A stretch of DNA of 50,465 bases from Pseudomonadota bacterium (GTDB taxonomy: Bacteria > Pseudomonadota > Alphaproteobacteria > Acetobacterales > Acetobacteraceae), in assembly GCA_021801255.1 (NCBI GenBank), contig JAJYYH010000038.1, positions 1 through 50,465 on the forward strand. The letters are read 5' to 3'. Shown here one piece after another: positions 7,739 through 15,739 of the stretch; the stretch's first letter is position 1; each line of letters opens with the position of its first letter. The translations under genes and the position numbers were made by a program. A model generated the notes under the pieces. That model had not been told where the DNA came from. It saw nothing but the letters and a program-made list of their open reading frames with translations, and ran no database searches.

Positions 7739-8932
7739 GGCGCGCCGCAACAGCGTGAAGGCGCGTTCGAGATCGGCGATGAGATCGGCGGGATCCTCAA
7801 GCCCGATATGGAAGCGCGCCGCCGGGCCGGCCAATGGGGCGGAGACACTGCGCCGGATGGTGCCGGTGGTGGGCAGGGCGAGGCTCTCATAGCCGCCCCA
7901 GGAAGCGCCGATGCCGAACAGCTTGAGCGCGTCGATCATCGCGGTCATGGACAAGGGCGTGATCTCGGGGCGGAAGACCACGCCGAACAGGCTGCACGCA
8001 CCGCGATAGTCGCGCTGCCAGATGGCGTGGCCTGGCGCGTCCGGCAGCGCGGGATGCAGCACGGTTTCGACCTCCGGGCGCGAAGCCAGCCAGCGCGCCA
8101 CGCGCAGCCCCGATTCCATCTGGTGATAGAGCCGCACCGAAAGCGTGCGCAGGCCACGCAGCGCCAGCCAGCAATCATCGGGGCTGGCATATTGGCCAAA
8201 CGCCATGGCGGTCGTGCGCACCCGCTCCCAATCGTCCGCGGCGGCCGTGGTGATGGCGCCGAGCAGCACGTCGGAATGGCCGCCGACATATTTCGTCAGC
8301 GCCTGGATCGAGACATCGACGCCATGAGCAAAGGGCTGAAAGAAATGGATGCCCCAGGTATTGTCCATCAACACCTTGGCCCCGCGGGCATGCGCCGCGA
8401 GCGCCAGGGCCGGCACATCCTGCATCTCGAAGGTGTGGCTGCCGGGACTTTCGAGGAACACGACGCGGGTGGTCGGGCGCATCAGCAGGGTCAGCGCCGC
8501 GGGGTCGATGGTCGGCGGGTAATAGGTCGTGGTGATGCGCAGACCGCTCAGCACCGCGTCACAAAAATGCCGCGTCGGGCCATAGACACTGTCGGGCATC
8601 AGGCAGTGATCGCCGGATTTGAGATAGGCCATGAGCGGGATGGTGCAGGCGGCGAGTCCCGAGGAGACGATCTGGCAGCGCGTGCCGCCCTCGATTTCGG
8701 CAACCGCGTCTTCGAGGGCAAAATGCGTCGGCGTGCCGAGCAGGCCATAGATCAGCGCCTGATCGAGCCGTCGCTTGCCGCTCTCGAGGCGCGCCTCGCA
8801 CGAGGGCTGCAACACCGTCGAGCCGCGCACCAGGGCTGGGTTGACGAAACCCAGCGCGCGCGGGTCGGCGCGCCCGGCCTGCACGAGCCGCGTGTCGGGG
8901 TGGAGCGGACGCGGGGAGATCGGCGCGGCCAT
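7736..8932 (-). CDS. metC: Cystathionine beta-lyase (PLP-dependent)
   Basis: A 398-residue Cys/Met-metabolism PLP enzyme (fold type I). It most closely resembles MetC, which cleaves cystathionine to homocysteine, pyruvate and ammonia on the way to methionine. The PLP lysine lies in the IQALTKYVGGHSD segment, and the phosphate/cofactor region IYGLLGTPT and the Asp of VLMDNTWG are in place. The start at 8932 has a GAAGGGAC ribosome site 8-9 bases upstream and lies two bases after the sulfurtransferase stop; a start 13 codons earlier would overlap that gene. It is last in a six-gene minus-strand run. Its stop codon is contributed by the 96-bp element. Related lyases cannot be wholly excluded. 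Confidence 0.88.
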   Translation of the reverse strand: MAAPISPRPLHPDTRLVQAGRADPRALGFVNPALVRGSTVLQPSCEARLESGKRRLDQALIYGLLGTPTHFALEDAVAEIEGGTRCQIVSSGLAACTIPLMAYLKSGDHCLMPDSVYGPTRHFCDAVLSGLRITTTYYPPTIDPAALTLLMRPTTRVVFLESPGSHTFEMQDVPALALAAHARGAKVLMDNTWGIHFFQPFAHGVDVSIQALTKYVGGHSDVLLGAITTAAADDWERVRTTAMAFGQYASPDDCWLALRGLRTLSVRLYHQMESGLRVARWLASRPEVETVLHPALPDAPGHAIWQRDYRGACSLFGVVFRPEITPLSMTAMIDALKLFGIGASWGGYESLALPTTGTIRRSVSAPLAGPAARFHIGLEDPADLIADLERAFTLLRRA

Positions 8933-8934
8933 GC

Positions 8935-9774
8935 TCACGGTCCCTTCGGCGTGTGGGGGTGGGTTCCCCATTCGGTCCAGGAACCATCATAGAGGGCGCC
9001 CGGCGGCAGGCCCGCGAGGGTGAGGCCGAGGGTAAGAATCGCCGCCGAGACACCGGAGCCGCAGCTCGTCACCACCGCCGTAGCATCCCCGACGCCGCGG
9101 GCGGCGAAGCAGGCGCGCAACTCCTCGGGCGATTTGAAGGTGGAGTCGGGGTTGAGCAATTCCGTGCAGGGAAGATTGCGGCTGCCGGGAATATGCCCGG
9201 CCGGCACGCCGGGGCGCGGCTCAGGGTGGGTGCCGGCAAAGCGCGGCGCGGCGCGGGCATCGAGCACGCATTCCGCCCCGCTTGCGATATTCTCCAGAAT
9301 ATCGCCGAGCCCGCGCAGGCGACGCGGGCGAAACCGGGGGATGAAGCGCCCCGCCTGCTCCGGAAGCGACGCTGGGCCAGCTTCGATGGGGCGACCCTCG
9401 CGCTGCCATTTCGGCAGGCCGCCTTCCAGTACCGCAGCCTGGTCATGCCCGAACAACCCCATCAGCCACCATCCCCGCGCCGCCGAGGAAAGCCCCTTCT
9501 GGTCGTAAAACACGACGCGGCTCTCATCGCTCACGCCAAGCTCGGCCATCAGCCGGCAAAAGCGCGCACAGGAGGGCACCATATGCGGCAGATCGCTCTC
9601 GGGATCGGCGATCTCGTCGATATCGAAAAACCGCGCGCCGGGGATGTGCGCGCGCTCGAACTCGGCCCGGCCGTTCCTGCTCTCGTTGGGCAAGTACATC
9701 GTGGCATCGAACACGATCAATCCCGGCTTGCCGAGTTCGGCGGCGAGCCATTCGGTGCGGACCACGGGGTGCAT
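8935..9774 (-). CDS. sseA: 3-mercaptopyruvate/thiosulfate sulfurtransferase
   Basis: A 279-residue tandem rhodanese. The N-terminal rhodanese domain (about 1-130) is inactive and the C-terminal one (about 155-270) carries the catalytic Cys238 in the loop CGSGVS. That loop matches mercaptopyruvate sulfurtransferases (CGSGVT) rather than thiosulfate-preferring rhodaneses (CRKGVT). Expected chemistry is transfer of sulfur from 3-mercaptopyruvate to thiols or cyanide. It overlaps the Nudix gene by one base (TGATG) and abuts metC, so it is likely cotranscribed and perhaps linked to cysteine/methionine sulfur handling. Confidence 0.92.
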   Translation of the reverse strand: MHPVVRTEWLAAELGKPGLIVFDATMYLPNESRNGRAEFERAHIPGARFFDIDEIADPESDLPHMVPSCARFCRLMAELGVSDESRVVFYDQKGLSSAARGWWLMGLFGHDQAAVLEGGLPKWQREGRPIEAGPASLPEQAGRFIPRFRPRRLRGLGDILENIASGAECVLDARAAPRFAGTHPEPRPGVPAGHIPGSRNLPCTELLNPDSTFKSPEELRACFAARGVGDATAVVTSCGSGVSAAILTLGLTLAGLPPGALYDGSWTEWGTHPHTPKGP

Positions 9775-10418
9775 CAGGTTTTTCCTCCCATCCGCCAGAT
9801 TTGGCGAAGCTCCGCGCGCTTTGCCGCCAGAAACAGCAGCGCCAGCGCCGTGACGACATTAGCAAAACCGCCGGCGAGCGCGGTCTCGATGGCGCGCGTC
9901 GCCGGCCAGACGCGCACCCGGATATCTTCCTCCTCGGCGGCGAGCCCGGCAATCCCGGCCACGCCGTCACCACCCGCCGCCGGCGCGGTGATCTCGCCGA
10001 TATAGAGATGGACGCATTCATCGGCGCCACCCGGGCTCAGCAGGTAACGCCCGATGGGGGTAACGCGCCCGAGTGAGAGCCCGGCCTCCTCGCGCGCCTC
10101 GCGGCGGATCGTCGCCTCCGGCGCCTCGTCGCCCTCGCATAGCCCGGCCGGCACCTCGACCATCACCGGCTCGACCCCGGCGGCAAGCGCGGGCAGGCGA
10201 AACTGCTCGATCAGCACGACGGCATCGGCCGCCGGGTCATAGGGCAGCACCGCGCCCGCCCGCCCGCGCCGCCAGAGTTCCCACACCCGCTTCCCCGAGA
10301 ACCCGCCGCGGAAACGGCGCTGGCGGAAGGTCACGCGTTGCAGAGGAAACCGTCCGTCCCAGACGGTTTCGAGCGCATCGATGGCAACCCCCGGATGGGG
10401 CGGCAGGGTCGCGCTCAT
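9774..10418 (-). CDS. Nudix hydrolase, ADP-ribose pyrophosphatase type
   Basis: A 214-residue Nudix hydrolase. The Nudix box is complete and canonical: a Gly, five residues, a Glu, seven residues, then REAREEAGL. The N-terminal beta-rich region and overall length match the NudF/ADP-ribose pyrophosphatase group, which converts ADP-ribose to AMP and ribose-5-phosphate. Other nucleoside-diphosphate sugars remain possible substrates. The start overlaps the 3-oxo-tetronate kinase stop by four bases (ATGA), so it is translationally coupled within the run. Confidence 0.87.
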   Translation of the reverse strand: MSATLPPHPGVAIDALETVWDGRFPLQRVTFRQRRFRGGFSGKRVWELWRRGRAGAVLPYDPAADAVVLIEQFRLPALAAGVEPVMVEVPAGLCEGDEAPEATIRREAREEAGLSLGRVTPIGRYLLSPGGADECVHLYIGEITAPAAGGDGVAGIAGLAAEEEDIRVRVWPATRAIETALAGGFANVVTALALLFLAAKRAELRQIWRMGGKT

Positions 10419-11698
10419 GCGGCAAGACTCGCGCCGAGCTGGTCAAAAGCCTTGAGAAAGAAATCGGGCGCGCCGAAATTGCCCGATTTCAGCGCCAGCA
10501 GCAGCGGTGGCCCGCTGCCCTCGGCGCGCGTCCAGGGCACGCCGGGGTCGATCGCGGCGCCGATGCGCAGACGCCGCACGCCAAGCCCCGCGACCACCGC
10601 GCCCGCGGTTTCGCCCCCCGCCACCACCAGCCGCCGCACGCCGCGCGCCACCAGGGCAGCGCTGATCTCGGCCAGCGCCGCCTCGACCAGCGCTCCCGCC
10701 TCGGCGCGGCCGAGTTTTTCCTGGAGAGCACGCACGCGCTCGGGCGGGGCCGAGGCAGCGATCACCACCGGCGTCGCGCCGAGCCGCTCTTCCGCCCAGG
10801 CCAGCGCCTGGCGCGCCAGGGCACGGGCGTCGGGCCGGGCCAGCGGGTCGAGTTCGAGGGTCGGGAAAGTTTCGCGGGCGCGGGCAATCTGGCCGAGCGT
10901 CGCGCGCGAGCATGAGCCGGCGATCACCGCGGCGAAGCCCGGCGCGTCCGCCAGGAAAGCGGCATCGGGCCGCGCCGCCAGCAGCCCGGCGCGGCGGAAA
11001 TTCTCCGGCAAGCCCATCGCCACCCCCGAGCCGCCCGTGATCAGCGGATGCCGCGCGCTCGCGGCGCCGATGGCAAAAAGATGGCGCTCGTTCAGCGCAT
11101 CGACGATAGCGTAGCGCCGGCCCTGCTCCTGGAGCGCGGTCAGCGCCTGGCGGATCGCCGTTTCCCCCCGCTCGACCACCGCATAGGGCACGAGCCCGAC
11201 CGCGCCCTCGGTCTGGCGCGAGAGCACGCGCACCAGGTTGGCATCCCGCATCGGCGTCAGTGGATGGTTTTCCATCCCGCTCTCGTTGAGAAGGTCGCTG
11301 CCGACGAAGAGATGGCCCTGATAGACACTCCGTCCGTTGGCGGGAAAAGCCGGACAAGCGAGCGCGAAACCAGCATCAAGGGCGGCAAGCAGGGCATCGG
11401 CGACGGGGCCGATATTGCCTTGATCAGTGCTGTCGAAGGTCGAACAATATTTGAAAAAGAACTGCCGGCAGCCGCCGCGGCGCAGCGCCTCGAGAGCGGC
11501 GAGGCTATCGGCGACGGCCTCGGCGACCGGGGCGGTACGCGATTTCAGCGCCACCACGAGGGCATCCGCCTCGGGCAGCGCCTCAGGGCCGCGCGGCACC
11601 CCGATGAGCTGCACCGTGCGCATGCCGTTTCCCACGAGCATCGCTGCAAGATCGGTGGCGCCGGTGAAATCATCGGCGATGCAACCCAAGAGAGGCAT
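10415..11698 (-). CDS. otnK: 3-oxo-tetronate kinase (four-carbon acid sugar kinase family)
   Basis: A 427-residue four-carbon acid sugar kinase (formerly DUF1537). The N-terminal substrate domain begins LGCIADDFTGATDLA and includes KYCSTFDSTDQGNIG, the hallmark of OtnK. The C-terminal nucleotide-binding domain contains VAGGETAGAVV. OtnK phosphorylates 3-oxo-tetronate, derived from erythronate or threonate, before decarboxylation. The usual partners (OtnC, OtnI and a dehydrogenase) are not adjacent, so it is an orphan here. The ATG at 11698 has a CAGGAG ribosome site 6-7 bases upstream; longer versions run toward the glycosyltransferase gene and lack support. Confidence 0.85.
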   Translation of the reverse strand: MPLLGCIADDFTGATDLAAMLVGNGMRTVQLIGVPRGPEALPEADALVVALKSRTAPVAEAVADSLAALEALRRGGCRQFFFKYCSTFDSTDQGNIGPVADALLAALDAGFALACPAFPANGRSVYQGHLFVGSDLLNESGMENHPLTPMRDANLVRVLSRQTEGAVGLVPYAVVERGETAIRQALTALQEQGRRYAIVDALNERHLFAIGAASARHPLITGGSGVAMGLPENFRRAGLLAARPDAAFLADAPGFAAVIAGSCSRATLGQIARARETFPTLELDPLARPDARALARQALAWAEERLGATPVVIAASAPPERVRALQEKLGRAEAGALVEAALAEISAALVARGVRRLVVAGGETAGAVVAGLGVRRLRIGAAIDPGVPWTRAEGSGPPLLLALKSGNFGAPDFFLKAFDQLGASLAA

Positions 11699-11727
11699 TG
11701 GCGGCTCCTGACGCGGATCAGCCAAGA

Positions 11728-12780
11728 CTAGGCCACGGCGGGCCTCTCGGCCAACAGGGCGGCGGCGAAAGCCCGTACCTGCGTCGGCCAATCGGGCAAA
11801 TGGGCGCCGGCCTGCCAAGCGGTCTCGGCCATGGCGCGGCGCAAATCGTGATCGAAGATCAATCGCCGGAGAGCCTTCGAGAGCGCCTCCTCGTCACCTG
11901 GTGGTGCGAATACCCCGGCTTCTTCCGGCACCAGCGCCGCCGCCGCCCCGCCGGTGCAGACAGCAACCGGCAGGCCGCGCTTGAGGGCTTCCGCGACCGC
12001 CATGCCGTAGCCCTCCCAATGCGTCGCCAAGGCAAAAATATCGGCTTCCCGCCAGAGTCGATCGAGCACCGTCTCATCCACCTCGCCCACCAAACGCACC
12101 CGTGCGTCGAGCCCAAGTTCGGCGATCAGCTCCCGGATCCGCCCAGCATAGACGGGATCGCGGGTGCCGGAACCCACGATGGCGAGCCGCCAGTCGAGAT
12201 CGAAAAGCCGCGCCAGCGCCCTGATCAGCACATCGGCCCCCTTACGCGGCACCAGCGCGCCGACCGAGAGCACCTGCACCAAGCCCCCGCCCGCGCCATG
12301 GCTGCGGACCGCGGCGTCCGTCCCCGGCACCACCACGGCGAGCCGCGCCGGGGCGACGGCGAACTCCTTTTCCAACCGCTCGGCAGTGAGCGGGCTGGTG
12401 GCGATGACGCGGGCGAGCCGCGGCAAGAGCCGGCATTCGAGGGCACGAAGATCGGCGCGCGCGGTTTCGGAAAACCCGGTCTCGAGCGCGCTCGGATGAT
12501 GGATGAGCCCGACCGCGCGGGCGAGTGCCGGGTTTTCCGGGGCAAAAGCCGGTAGCGCCAGCCCGTCGATCACCGCGATCACCGCCTCGGGTAGGCTGGC
12601 GAGCGCTTGCGCCGCCTCGGTTTGCGCGCGCGCATCGGCGATCGGGAAAGCGCCCACAAGCTCAATCACGCGCACCGCGTGGCCGGCTTGGCGCAAGCCC
12701 TCCACCATGCGCCGGTCATAGGCGTAGCCGCCGGAGACCGTGGCAAAAGGTGCGGGCACCAGCAGCGCGATCTCGCTCAT
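11728..12780 (-). CDS. Glycosyltransferase family 4 (GT-B fold)
   Basis: A 350-residue GT4 glycosyltransferase. The N-terminal GT-B half has a PAPFATVSGGYAYDRRM segment in place of the usual GG-rich acceptor loop. The C-terminal half shows VGALVPRKGADVLIRAL and the donor-binding HWEGYGMAVAEALKRG region, where the E-x7-E pair contacts the nucleotide sugar. Donor and acceptor cannot be predicted. The ATG at 12780 is preferred; a TTG at 12828 would overlap the upstream GST by four bases and add 16 residues of low-complexity sequence. No polysaccharide locus is nearby. A lone GT4 in a sulfur/nucleotide metabolism run is unexpected. Confidence 0.85.
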   Translation of the reverse strand: MSEIALLVPAPFATVSGGYAYDRRMVEGLRQAGHAVRVIELVGAFPIADARAQTEAAQALASLPEAVIAVIDGLALPAFAPENPALARAVGLIHHPSALETGFSETARADLRALECRLLPRLARVIATSPLTAERLEKEFAVAPARLAVVVPGTDAAVRSHGAGGGLVQVLSVGALVPRKGADVLIRALARLFDLDWRLAIVGSGTRDPVYAGRIRELIAELGLDARVRLVGEVDETVLDRLWREADIFALATHWEGYGMAVAEALKRGLPVAVCTGGAAAALVPEEAGVFAPPGDEEALSKALRRLIFDHDLRRAMAETAWQAGAHLPDWPTQVRAFAAALLAERPAVA

Positions 12781-12824
12781 GCTCGGAGCAGGTGCTCGTC
12801 CGGCACTATGCCCGCCAGGGCCGC

Positions 12825-13520
12825 TCAACGGGCGCTGAACTGCCTGGCGCCGAACAGATTCTCCCGCTCCTGGTCGCTCATCGCGCCGCGCCGCTGGTTT
12901 TCGCTCAGCACCTCGACCCCGCGCACGACCGCCGGGCGTTGGGCAATAGCATCGTGCCAGCGCTTGACATGGGGATAATCATCCAGCACCACGCCACGCC
13001 GATCCGGGTTGCGCACCCAGGGGAACGTTGCGATATCGGCGATCGAATAGGCCTCGCCCGCGAGATAAGCGCTCTCGCCGAGACGCTTGTCGAGCACGCG
13101 ATGCAGGCGCTTGACCTCATTGCCATAGCGCTCGATGGCATAGGGGATCTTTTCCGGCGCATAAGCGGCGAAATGATTATACTGGCCGAACATCGGCCCG
13201 ACGCCGCCCATCTGGAACATCAGCCATTGCAGGCAGGTATAGCGGGCGGCAAGGTCGGTCGGCATCAATTTGCCGGTTTTTTCGGCGAGATAGATCAGGA
13301 TCGCGCCCGATTCGAAAAGCTTGAGCGGCTGCCCGCCGGGCCCCTCGGGATCGACGATCGCCGGGATGCGGTGATTGGGCGTGATCGCCAGGAATTCCGG
13401 CCTGAACTGCTCGCCGGCGCCGATATTCACCGGCACCACCTTATAGGGCAGGCCGATTTCCTCAAGCATGATATGCACTTTATGGCCATTGGGTGTCGGC
13501 CAGGTCCAAACCTCGATCAT
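12825..13520 (-). CDS. Glutathione S-transferase family protein, YfcG/nu-class-like
   Basis: A 231-residue cytosolic GST. The thioredoxin-like N-terminal domain (about 1-85) begins IEVWTWPTPNGHKV and contains the cis-Pro region NHRIPAIVD and the ESGAILIYLAE gamma-Glu site. The helical C-terminal domain (about 95-205) contains FPWVRNPDRRG. The TPNGHK opening resembles YfcG/YghU-type enzymes, which act as disulfide reductases with glutathione. It is the first gene of the minus-strand run ending in metC. The ATG at 13520 fits the family start; an earlier in-frame start would run into the CBS-BON promoter. Confidence 0.87.
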   Translation of the reverse strand: MIEVWTWPTPNGHKVHIMLEEIGLPYKVVPVNIGAGEQFRPEFLAITPNHRIPAIVDPEGPGGQPLKLFESGAILIYLAEKTGKLMPTDLAARYTCLQWLMFQMGGVGPMFGQYNHFAAYAPEKIPYAIERYGNEVKRLHRVLDKRLGESAYLAGEAYSIADIATFPWVRNPDRRGVVLDDYPHVKRWHDAIAQRPAVVRGVEVLSENQRRGAMSDQERENLFGARQFSAR

Positions 13521-13641
13521 GCGCCTGTTCCTCGTTCCTCTGCTGAAGTGGCCCGGTCTATGCTGAAGCCCGCCATCGCCGCGCCGGCCGGCAGCGTGCA
13601 TGGCGGGCGTTGCGCCAACCCTGCGATCGGTATGCGAGGAC

Positions 13642-13655
13642 TTGACCTGCGTCAA
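13642..13655 (+). promoter_or_regulatory. FNR/FixK-type box TTGAC-CTGC-GTCAA
   Basis: A perfect 5-bp dyad with a 4-base spacer that matches FNR/FixK-family sites (TTGAY-N4-RTCAA). Its centre is 13648.5. A -10 hexamer (TATGCT, 13677-13682) predicts transcription from about 13690, 41.5 bases from the centre, which is the class II activator geometry. The target is the CBS-BON gene at 13717. Confidence 0.7.
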
Positions 13656-13676
13656 TGCGCCAGCTTCGCGATTGGC

Positions 13677-13682
13677 TATGCT
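13677..13682 (+). promoter_or_regulatory. -10 element of the CBS-BON promoter
   Basis: TATGCT lies at -13 to -8 of the start predicted from the FNR/FixK box. No good -35 hexamer is present at 17 bp, as expected for an activator-dependent promoter. A strong AAGGAGG ribosome site (13702-13708) follows, then the ATG at 13717. Confidence 0.55.
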
Positions 13683-13716
13683 GCGAGCAATTAGGTCAAC
13701 CAAGGAGGACGGATCG

Positions 13717-14409
13717 ATGCGGGCCAGTGAGATCATGACGCGCAATGTCATCACCGTCGCCCCCAGCGCAACGCTGAGCGAGGCGATTGGCAAGATGGTT
13801 CAAAACCGGGTGAGTGGGCTGCCGGTGACCGATCTTGAGGGACGGCTGCTCGGCATGCTGACCGAAGGTGATCTGCTGCGCCGGGCCGAACTCCATACCG
13901 AGAAACAACGTTCGCAGTGGCAACAATTCCTGCTCGGCCCGTCCCGCACTGCCGCCGAATACGTCAAGGCGCGGAGCCGCGTGGTCGCCGACGTGATGAC
14001 CACGGACGTGGTCTCGGTGAGCGAGGACACCGAGGTGGCCGAGGTTGTCGCGTTGATGGAAAGCCGCAACATCCGCCGCGTCCCGGTGCGGCGCGCCGAA
14101 GTGCTGGTGGGTATCATCTCGCGCGCCGATCTCATCCGCGTCGTCGGCGAGGCGCTCGGCGTCGCCACCGCGACTGCCGGGAGCGATGACGACATCCGCC
14201 AGCGCCTGTTCGAGGAACTCCGTCGTCAGCGCTGGTTCGGCGCGCAAAGCGTTGCAATCGCAGTAAAAGATGGCGTGGTCACCTTCGACGGCGTGCTCTT
14301 CGAGGAGCCCGCGCGCGCCGCCTTGCTGGTTGCCGCCCGCAATATCCCTGGCGTGAAATCAGTCGAGGACCACATGACCCTCGCCGAACCAGTGCCCTTC
14401 GTCGGCTGA
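13717..14409 (+). CDS. CBS-CBS-BON domain protein
   Basis: A 230-residue soluble protein with two CBS domains (about 1-60 and 85-145) forming a Bateman module, followed by a BON domain (about 155-222). CBS pairs usually bind adenosine nucleotides, and BON domains are linked to membranes or phospholipids; the combined function is not known. The start is certain: AAGGAGG lies eight bases before the ATG, and the upstream sequence holds the FNR/FixK box. Proteins of this build often belong to oxygen-limitation regulons in alphaproteobacteria, consistent with that box. It converges on the CoA-transferase gene with 59 bp between stops; nothing notable lies in that gap. Confidence 0.9.
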   Translation: MRASEIMTRNVITVAPSATLSEAIGKMVQNRVSGLPVTDLEGRLLGMLTEGDLLRRAELHTEKQRSQWQQFLLGPSRTAAEYVKARSRVVADVMTTDVVSVSEDTEVAEVVALMESRNIRRVPVRRAEVLVGIISRADLIRVVGEALGVATATAGSDDDIRQRLFEELRRQRWFGAQSVAIAVKDGVVTFDGVLFEEPARAALLVAARNIPGVKSVEDHMTLAEPVPFVG

Positions 14410-14468
14410 ACCATCGGTCCCCCCAGGGAACGGCACCCCCTGCCCTTCCCTGCAACGTGGCCCGCGGC

Positions 14469-15641
14469 TCAGATCACCCGACGGGCGCGAAGGTCGGTGA
14501 TCTCGTTCTCCGAGAGGCCGAGTTCGCGCAGCACCGCGTCGGTATGGGCCCCCATATCGGGCGTCGCGGTTTCGATCCGCCAGTTAGTGCGCGAGAGATT
14601 GACCGCCTGGCCGACCAGTTCGAGCCGGCCGAGCCGGGGGTGCGTGACCGGGGCGGCGATGCCGAGATGGCGCACTTGCGGGTCGGCGAACACCTCGTCA
14701 ATGCGGTAGATCGGTCCGGCCGGCACGCCGGCCTCGTTCAGCAGGGTGATCCACTCGGTCGAGGGGCGGGTTTGGGTGATCGCCTCGATCGCCGCGTTCA
14801 TCGCGTCGCGGTGGGAAAGGCGCGCCGCGCCGGTCGCGAAATCGGGGTCGGTCGCGAGGTGCGGGGCGCCGAGGGCGGCGCAAAAGCGGTGATACATCGG
14901 GTTGCCGGCCACCGCGATGTTGATATGGCCGTCTTTCGTCTGGAAGACGCCGGTCGGCACGGTGGTCGGGTGGTTGTTGCCGGCCTGGCCGGGCACCTCG
15001 TGCCCGATCAGCCAGCGCGCCGCCTGGAAGTCGAGCATGGCGATCTGGGCGGCGAGCAGTGAGCTTTCGACATATTGGCCCTCGCCCGATTCCTCGCGCT
15101 CCAGCAGCGCGATCAGGATGCCCATGGCGCAGAAGATGCCGGCGGTGAGATCGGCCACGGGGATGCCGACGCGCACCGGCCCCTGGCCAGGCAGGCCGGT
15201 GATCGACATCAGCCCACCCATGCCCTGAGCGATCTGGTCAAAGCCGGGGCGCCCGGCATAGGGACCGTCCTGGCCAAAGCCGGAGATCGAGGCGTAGATC
15301 AAGCGGGGATTGACCTCACGCAGGGTCTCGTAGTCGATCCCGAGCCGGTGCTTGACGTCGGGGCGGTAGTTTTCCACCAGCACATCGGCGCGCGCGACCA
15401 GACGCTTGAGGAGAGCTACGCCTTCTTCTTGTTTAAGATCAAGGGTTATGGCGCGTTTATTGCGGTGGAGGTTCTGGAAATCCGGCCCCTCGCGACCGCC
15501 GCCGAGGCCGTCCTCGACGCCCGGCGCCTCGACCTTGATGACCTCGGCACCCCAATCGGCGAGCTGGCGCACCGCGGTCGGCCCGGCGCGAACGCGCGAG
15601 AGATCGACAACGCGGAAGCGGGCAAGCGGCAAGCGGCTCAT
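14469..15641 (-). CDS. Class III CoA-transferase (CaiB/BaiF family)
   Basis: A 390-residue family III CoA-transferase, which moves CoA between carboxylic acids through a covalent Asp intermediate. The protein opens with the characteristic FRVVDLSRVRAGP and DWGAEVIKVEAPG segments, and the catalytic Asp is probably in PGFDQIAQGMGG. The full-length domain pair is present. The donor and acceptor acids (formyl, succinyl, carnitine, methyl-branched) cannot be decided. It stands alone, with PurK next to it and no linked acyl-CoA genes nearby. Confidence 0.9.
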   Translation of the reverse strand: MSRLPLARFRVVDLSRVRAGPTAVRQLADWGAEVIKVEAPGVEDGLGGGREGPDFQNLHRNKRAITLDLKQEEGVALLKRLVARADVLVENYRPDVKHRLGIDYETLREVNPRLIYASISGFGQDGPYAGRPGFDQIAQGMGGLMSITGLPGQGPVRVGIPVADLTAGIFCAMGILIALLEREESGEGQYVESSLLAAQIAMLDFQAARWLIGHEVPGQAGNNHPTTVPTGVFQTKDGHINIAVAGNPMYHRFCAALGAPHLATDPDFATGAARLSHRDAMNAAIEAITQTRPSTEWITLLNEAGVPAGPIYRIDEVFADPQVRHLGIAAPVTHPRLGRLELVGQAVNLSRTNWRIETATPDMGAHTDAVLRELGLSENEITDLRARRVI

Positions 15642-15739
15642 GGCAATAGTCCTCCGGGCCGGGGCGAGAGGCCGGCGGGGAAGAGGCTAGAGCAGGCAGG
15701 CAGGCCCGACAACCGCGCCCGGAAGATCAAGCCTCGCCC

